Source: TMED78 sp036337035 (GTDB lineage: Bacteria > Pseudomonadota > Gammaproteobacteria > Steroidobacterales > Rariloculaceae). From it: a stretch of 45,795 bases of DNA. Position numbers and translations under genes: made by a program. The stretch is taken from NCBI GenBank assembly GCA_036337035.1, contig JAYZFC010000001.1:1-45795 (forward strand). The letters run 5' to 3'. This document shows, in pieces, positions 44,501-45,795 of the stretch; position 1 is the stretch's first letter; each line of letters starts with the position of its first letter. The notes beneath the pieces are model-generated. The model saw only the letters and a program-made list of their open reading frames with translations, was not told the DNA's origin and searched no databases.

Positions 44501-44793
44501 ATTGAATAAATGCTTTGAGAAATCGTAATTAATATTGGAACAGAAAGGGCTGATAATGCGATACCACCCTCTAGTGCACCGTAAATAAGAACAGGTTTTT
44601 TTATTTTTTGGATAAATCTAGAAGCAATTATTGCTCCAATTGTTAGTCCTCCCATGTATGCAGCAAGAACAATTGCTACAGCTATCTCACTTGTACCAAA
44701 GACAAGTGAAAATTGCCTGAGCCATGCAGTTTGATACAACAATGCTGCAAAACCAGAAAAAAAGAAACAAGCTATTACAATAACTAACATCAT
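41575..44793 (-). CDS. Membrane carrier / spermidine-synthase-like fusion with TPR tail
   Basis: The 1072-residue protein joins three parts. Residues about 1-460 hold many hydrophobic helices in two similar halves; each half ends with an N-T-(L/V)-GA motif (MNTLGAVLGTIMAGF, WNTVGAIIGSLFAGF). About 470-740 is a spermidine-synthase-like SAM-binding fold with VIGFGGGVALEG, VDVIEIE, INDARNAL and DIIVSQPSHPW. About 770-1060 is a helical TPR-like region. Such carrier-SpeE fusions are common in bacteria, but their substrate is not established, and true polyamine synthesis is doubtful. It follows the DUF1080 gene by 16 bases. Confidence 0.88.
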   Translation of the reverse strand: MMLVIVIACFFFSGFAALLYQTAWLRQFSLVFGTSEIAVAIVLAAYMGGLTIGAIIASRFIQKIKKPVLIYGALEGGIALSALSVPILITISQSIYSIFLGNQIEPPDSSGLMQSTFYLFASFIIILIPTALMGATLPLLSRYVVTHNKQIATRVSLLYGMNTLGAVLGTIMAGFILLPKIGLNGTIWAGVSVNFIIFIVAVFLDKNLKEISSENNINRSSQLNGFFKTINSILSNNSEKINHKLKSVFREKSIWILPLMLLSGFNSFIYEVLWTRMLSHVIGGSIYAFSTMLAAFLLGIAIGGSLAGKITKSKELSIILFFISQIFICFLSIFIYYNLGPLMPTNINTYELSLYALIVMLPATIFIGSTFPLAVHILVPNNETTGIGTALVYSWNTVGAIIGSLFAGFFLIPEFGFEGAIKFSVITNLVIALFTVLLVSSLPKKLSVLTSASILALVFLYNPIRPESVIMRTGFTLSYLNQPKELFYEVGRSSTVMMLAEDGYYYIRTNGLPEASIAAKGSPPIQDPEKWLTSLPVTAKPDAENMMVIGFGGGVALEGVPPSILEVDVIEIEREVINANRALKGMRNIDPLEDPRFNIIINDARNALKLTNKKYDIIVSQPSHPWTAGSSHLFTQEFLKESKSHLKEGGIFVQWMNSEFITVNLLKTLAATLFSEFKYLKLYHPASQVLMFLASNNPIDPEIIIEETGLPLINNSMHYSRIGINSTEDLLAAMAIDQKGLEIFSNNAPISTDNNNLMATQSRPYADGVMLPELLKLFEPYDPLLDKDSWIYRELGNVIDYGHLTRRLISMSQYERASKIAGTINDFSKQLEIYAHLLLTQGRFQESTDAFISSVEANNNNIQAKYHVASNYLGALNENTAPKEVLDIASSLTGPPAAVIEGWKLASNSNWSELVQLDRELAKTEITDAWYPDAARLRAEWRVNVSVDQEKYAYDALRLIDRAIILLPDQNLFLLRAMSSLILEDYDTFIESSRYVINQLEGSIDYALYEGYRIPIFEFQQMQSNLNSINDRINQDIDIVDKFKLNSVRNRLNYLNQKFREYIEVQNENTNQ

Positions 44794-44809
44794 AATAAAT
44801 TTAAATTTT

Positions 44810-45412
44810 TTATAGTTCCTCTAGAAGGACATTTTTAAATTTAACTATAGCTCCACCATTATTTTGAAGCGTAATGGGGCCGCTCCTTAGTTTTGAATTA
44901 ACAATGTCTACAACTAGATGACCATTTAAGTAAACAATAATGCTTGGACCATCAGCTATAATTTTAAATCTATTCCAGTTTCCACCAGCACTTATATATA
45001 CTTTTGGTTCAGCATAATTAACTATAGCACCTGTTCTAAATCTCTGATCTGGTCTTTGATCAAATATATTTATCTCATAGCATGTTGCTGCGGCAATTTC
45101 TTCATAATTAGAGCACCTTATGAATATTCCACTATTACCAACATCATTAATCCAGAAATCAGCTTCTAAGATGAAGTTATCATAAGATTCTTTAGAGATG
45201 AGATGTCCTGTACCAGAAGTTGAGGAAACAGTCTCATCTTGGAATGACCAGTTAACATCTCCAATTTCATTCCAGTGATCTGATATACCATTAAGTAGCA
45301 TATTTTGTTTTAATTCATTACTTGTATTAATTGCAGTAATACGATTATTTTGAATACAACTAGAGCTGATAAAGGCAATAAAATAAATAGTGCAATATAT
45401 TAAAAATTTCAT
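44810..45412 (-). CDS. DUF1080 (3-keto-disaccharide hydrolase-like) lipoprotein
   Basis: The 200-residue precursor has a lipobox ISSSC near residue 19, then a concanavalin-like DUF1080 domain: LLNGISDHWNEIG, FILEADFWINDVGNSGIFIRC, YEINIFDQ, YVSAGG-like NWNRFKIIADG and IIVYLNGHLVVD. Relatives act on or bind carbohydrates, but catalytic residues cannot be assigned here. The ATG at 45410-45412 has GGAG 6 bases upstream. A longer frame running into the tmRNA gene is an artefact. Confidence 0.85.
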   Translation of the reverse strand: MKFLIYCTIYFIAFISSSCIQNNRITAINTSNELKQNMLLNGISDHWNEIGDVNWSFQDETVSSTSGTGHLISKESYDNFILEADFWINDVGNSGIFIRCSNYEEIAAATCYEINIFDQRPDQRFRTGAIVNYAEPKVYISAGGNWNRFKIIADGPSIIVYLNGHLVVDIVNSKLRSGPITLQNNGGAIVKFKNVLLEEL

Positions 45413-45432
45413 ATTTTCTCCAACAAATAAAC

Positions 45433-45795
45433 TGGTGGATGCGGCGGGAGTTGAACCCGCGTCCGCCAGCAATCCCCAATAAGATCTACATGTTTATCTC
45501 TTCTTTAATTTTGCTATAAGATACCTGAAGAGAAAGAAAAACTTATAGCTAGATTAGTTAAGCTTTTACGATCAAGCCCTAATCAAACTATCACGCTAGT
45601 CTGTATTGATAACTTCTGGATCCGATTGTACAGACACAGCTCGGTCAGAAGGCACTAGACTGGTTATTAAGCAGCTAGTGCGTAGTTGTCATTATTTGCA
45701 ACTATATGGTTTACAGCCTTTTTAACGAGGTAATCTGTCCCTCGACATGCACTTAAAGGATCATAACCCACGTCGAAACCATTACGCACCCTTCA
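45433..45795 (-). ncRNA. ssrA: Transfer-messenger RNA, 5' end cut by the window
   Basis: tmRNA rescues stalled ribosomes and tags the truncated protein. The tRNA-like 3' part is clear: T arm GCGGGTTCAACTCCCGC and an ATCCACCA end. The 5' part GGTTTCGACG is also clear. The resume/tag frame lies between them. The first few bases of the 5' acceptor strand fall outside the window. It is the single-piece type, and the middle of the gene is consistent with the usual pseudoknots, which I did not fold in detail. Confidence 0.97.
45664..45699 (-). other. tmRNA proteolysis tag frame
   Basis: From the resume codon GCA the frame reads A-N-N-D-N-Y-A-L-A-A followed by tandem TAA TAA stops. The YALAA end is the degron read by ClpXP and by the tail-specific protease Prc, which is also in this window. 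The N-terminal half differs from the E. coli ANDENYALAA. Confidence 0.93.

Noticed and set aside
45413..45472. Longer N-terminus for the DUF1080 gene beginning MLADAGSTPAAST
   Set aside because: These codons are the tmRNA 3' end read as protein. A proper GGAG and ATG lie at 45410-45412, directly before the signal peptide.
1..45795. Mobile element or genomic island
   Set aside because: No transposase, integrase, terminal repeats or tRNA-flanked direct repeats were seen; base composition looks even by eye.

Overview
The window is a continuous, gene-dense and visibly AT-rich stretch of a bacterial chromosome. Gene content and order (rpsP-rimM-trmD-rplS, dnaX-ybaB-recR, divergent ppsA/ppsR, bcp-bepA next to dapA, a DUF1249/YqiB protein, tail-specific protease Prc, oligoribonuclease) point to a gammaproteobacterium. 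The small intergenic gaps, many TTG starts, convergent genes sharing stop-codon bases and low GC suggest a streamlined marine lineage of the SAR86 type. That placement is inference, not a proven taxonomy. No insertion sequence, prophage or CRISPR array was seen, and no gap without a gene exceeds about 200 bases.

Layout. 1-3684 (+): the 3' end of rpsP (ribosomal protein S16 with a repetitive acidic/lysine/alanine tail), rimM, trmD, rplS, then the membrane protease sppA. 3692-10330 (-): a complete SUF iron-sulfur cluster operon, in transcription order Rrf2 regulator, sufB, sufC, sufD, sufS, sufU, sufT and a SixA-like histidine phosphatase. It has a sigma70-like promoter whose -10 box lies between the arms of a perfect inverted repeat. 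10390-12272 (-): bcp and bepA (oxidative and envelope quality control). 12434-13572 (+): dapA and a very short lipoprotein in the bamC position, closed by a perfect 30-bp palindromic terminator. 13629-20021 (-): a small Ig-like-domain lipoprotein followed by two tandem paralogous giant secreted proteins of unknown function. 20212-21288 (+): a periplasmic diheme cytochrome c. 21285-24213 (-): a three-gene TRAP transporter. 24228-25030 (+): an FkbM-type methyltransferase coupled to a 39-residue membrane peptide. 25044-25925 (-): tRNA-Ser(GGA), a small membrane protein and a MAPEG protein. 26022-28860 (+): dnaX-ybaB-recR-hinT. 28857-34055: rsgA, orn, ppsA, ppsR and a YqiB-like protein. 34048-37836 (-): two lipoproteins of unknown function, a small membrane protein and prc. 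37909-40592 (+): a membrane-anchored cytochrome/VCBS-repeat fusion, an exported protein whose only plausible start is ATC, and a DUF6152 protein. 40596-45412 (-): a DUF1080 lipoprotein, a 1072-residue membrane carrier/spermidine-synthase/TPR fusion and a secreted alpha/beta hydrolase. 45433-45795 (-): tmRNA, cut at its 5' end by the window edge.

How it fits together. Most of the window is housekeeping: translation and tRNA/rRNA maturation, Fe-S assembly, replication and repair, PEP synthesis with its regulator, and envelope proteolysis. The accessory part is almost wholly envelope-directed (signal peptides or lipoboxes): the 13.6-20.0 kb giant-protein operon, the 36.2-37.8 kb lipoprotein cluster and the 37.9-45.4 kb cluster. 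The strongest candidate for something undescribed is the 13.6-20.0 kb operon. The most unusual gene-structure observation is the ATC start at 39523. The best regulatory signal is the SUF operator at 10349-10386.
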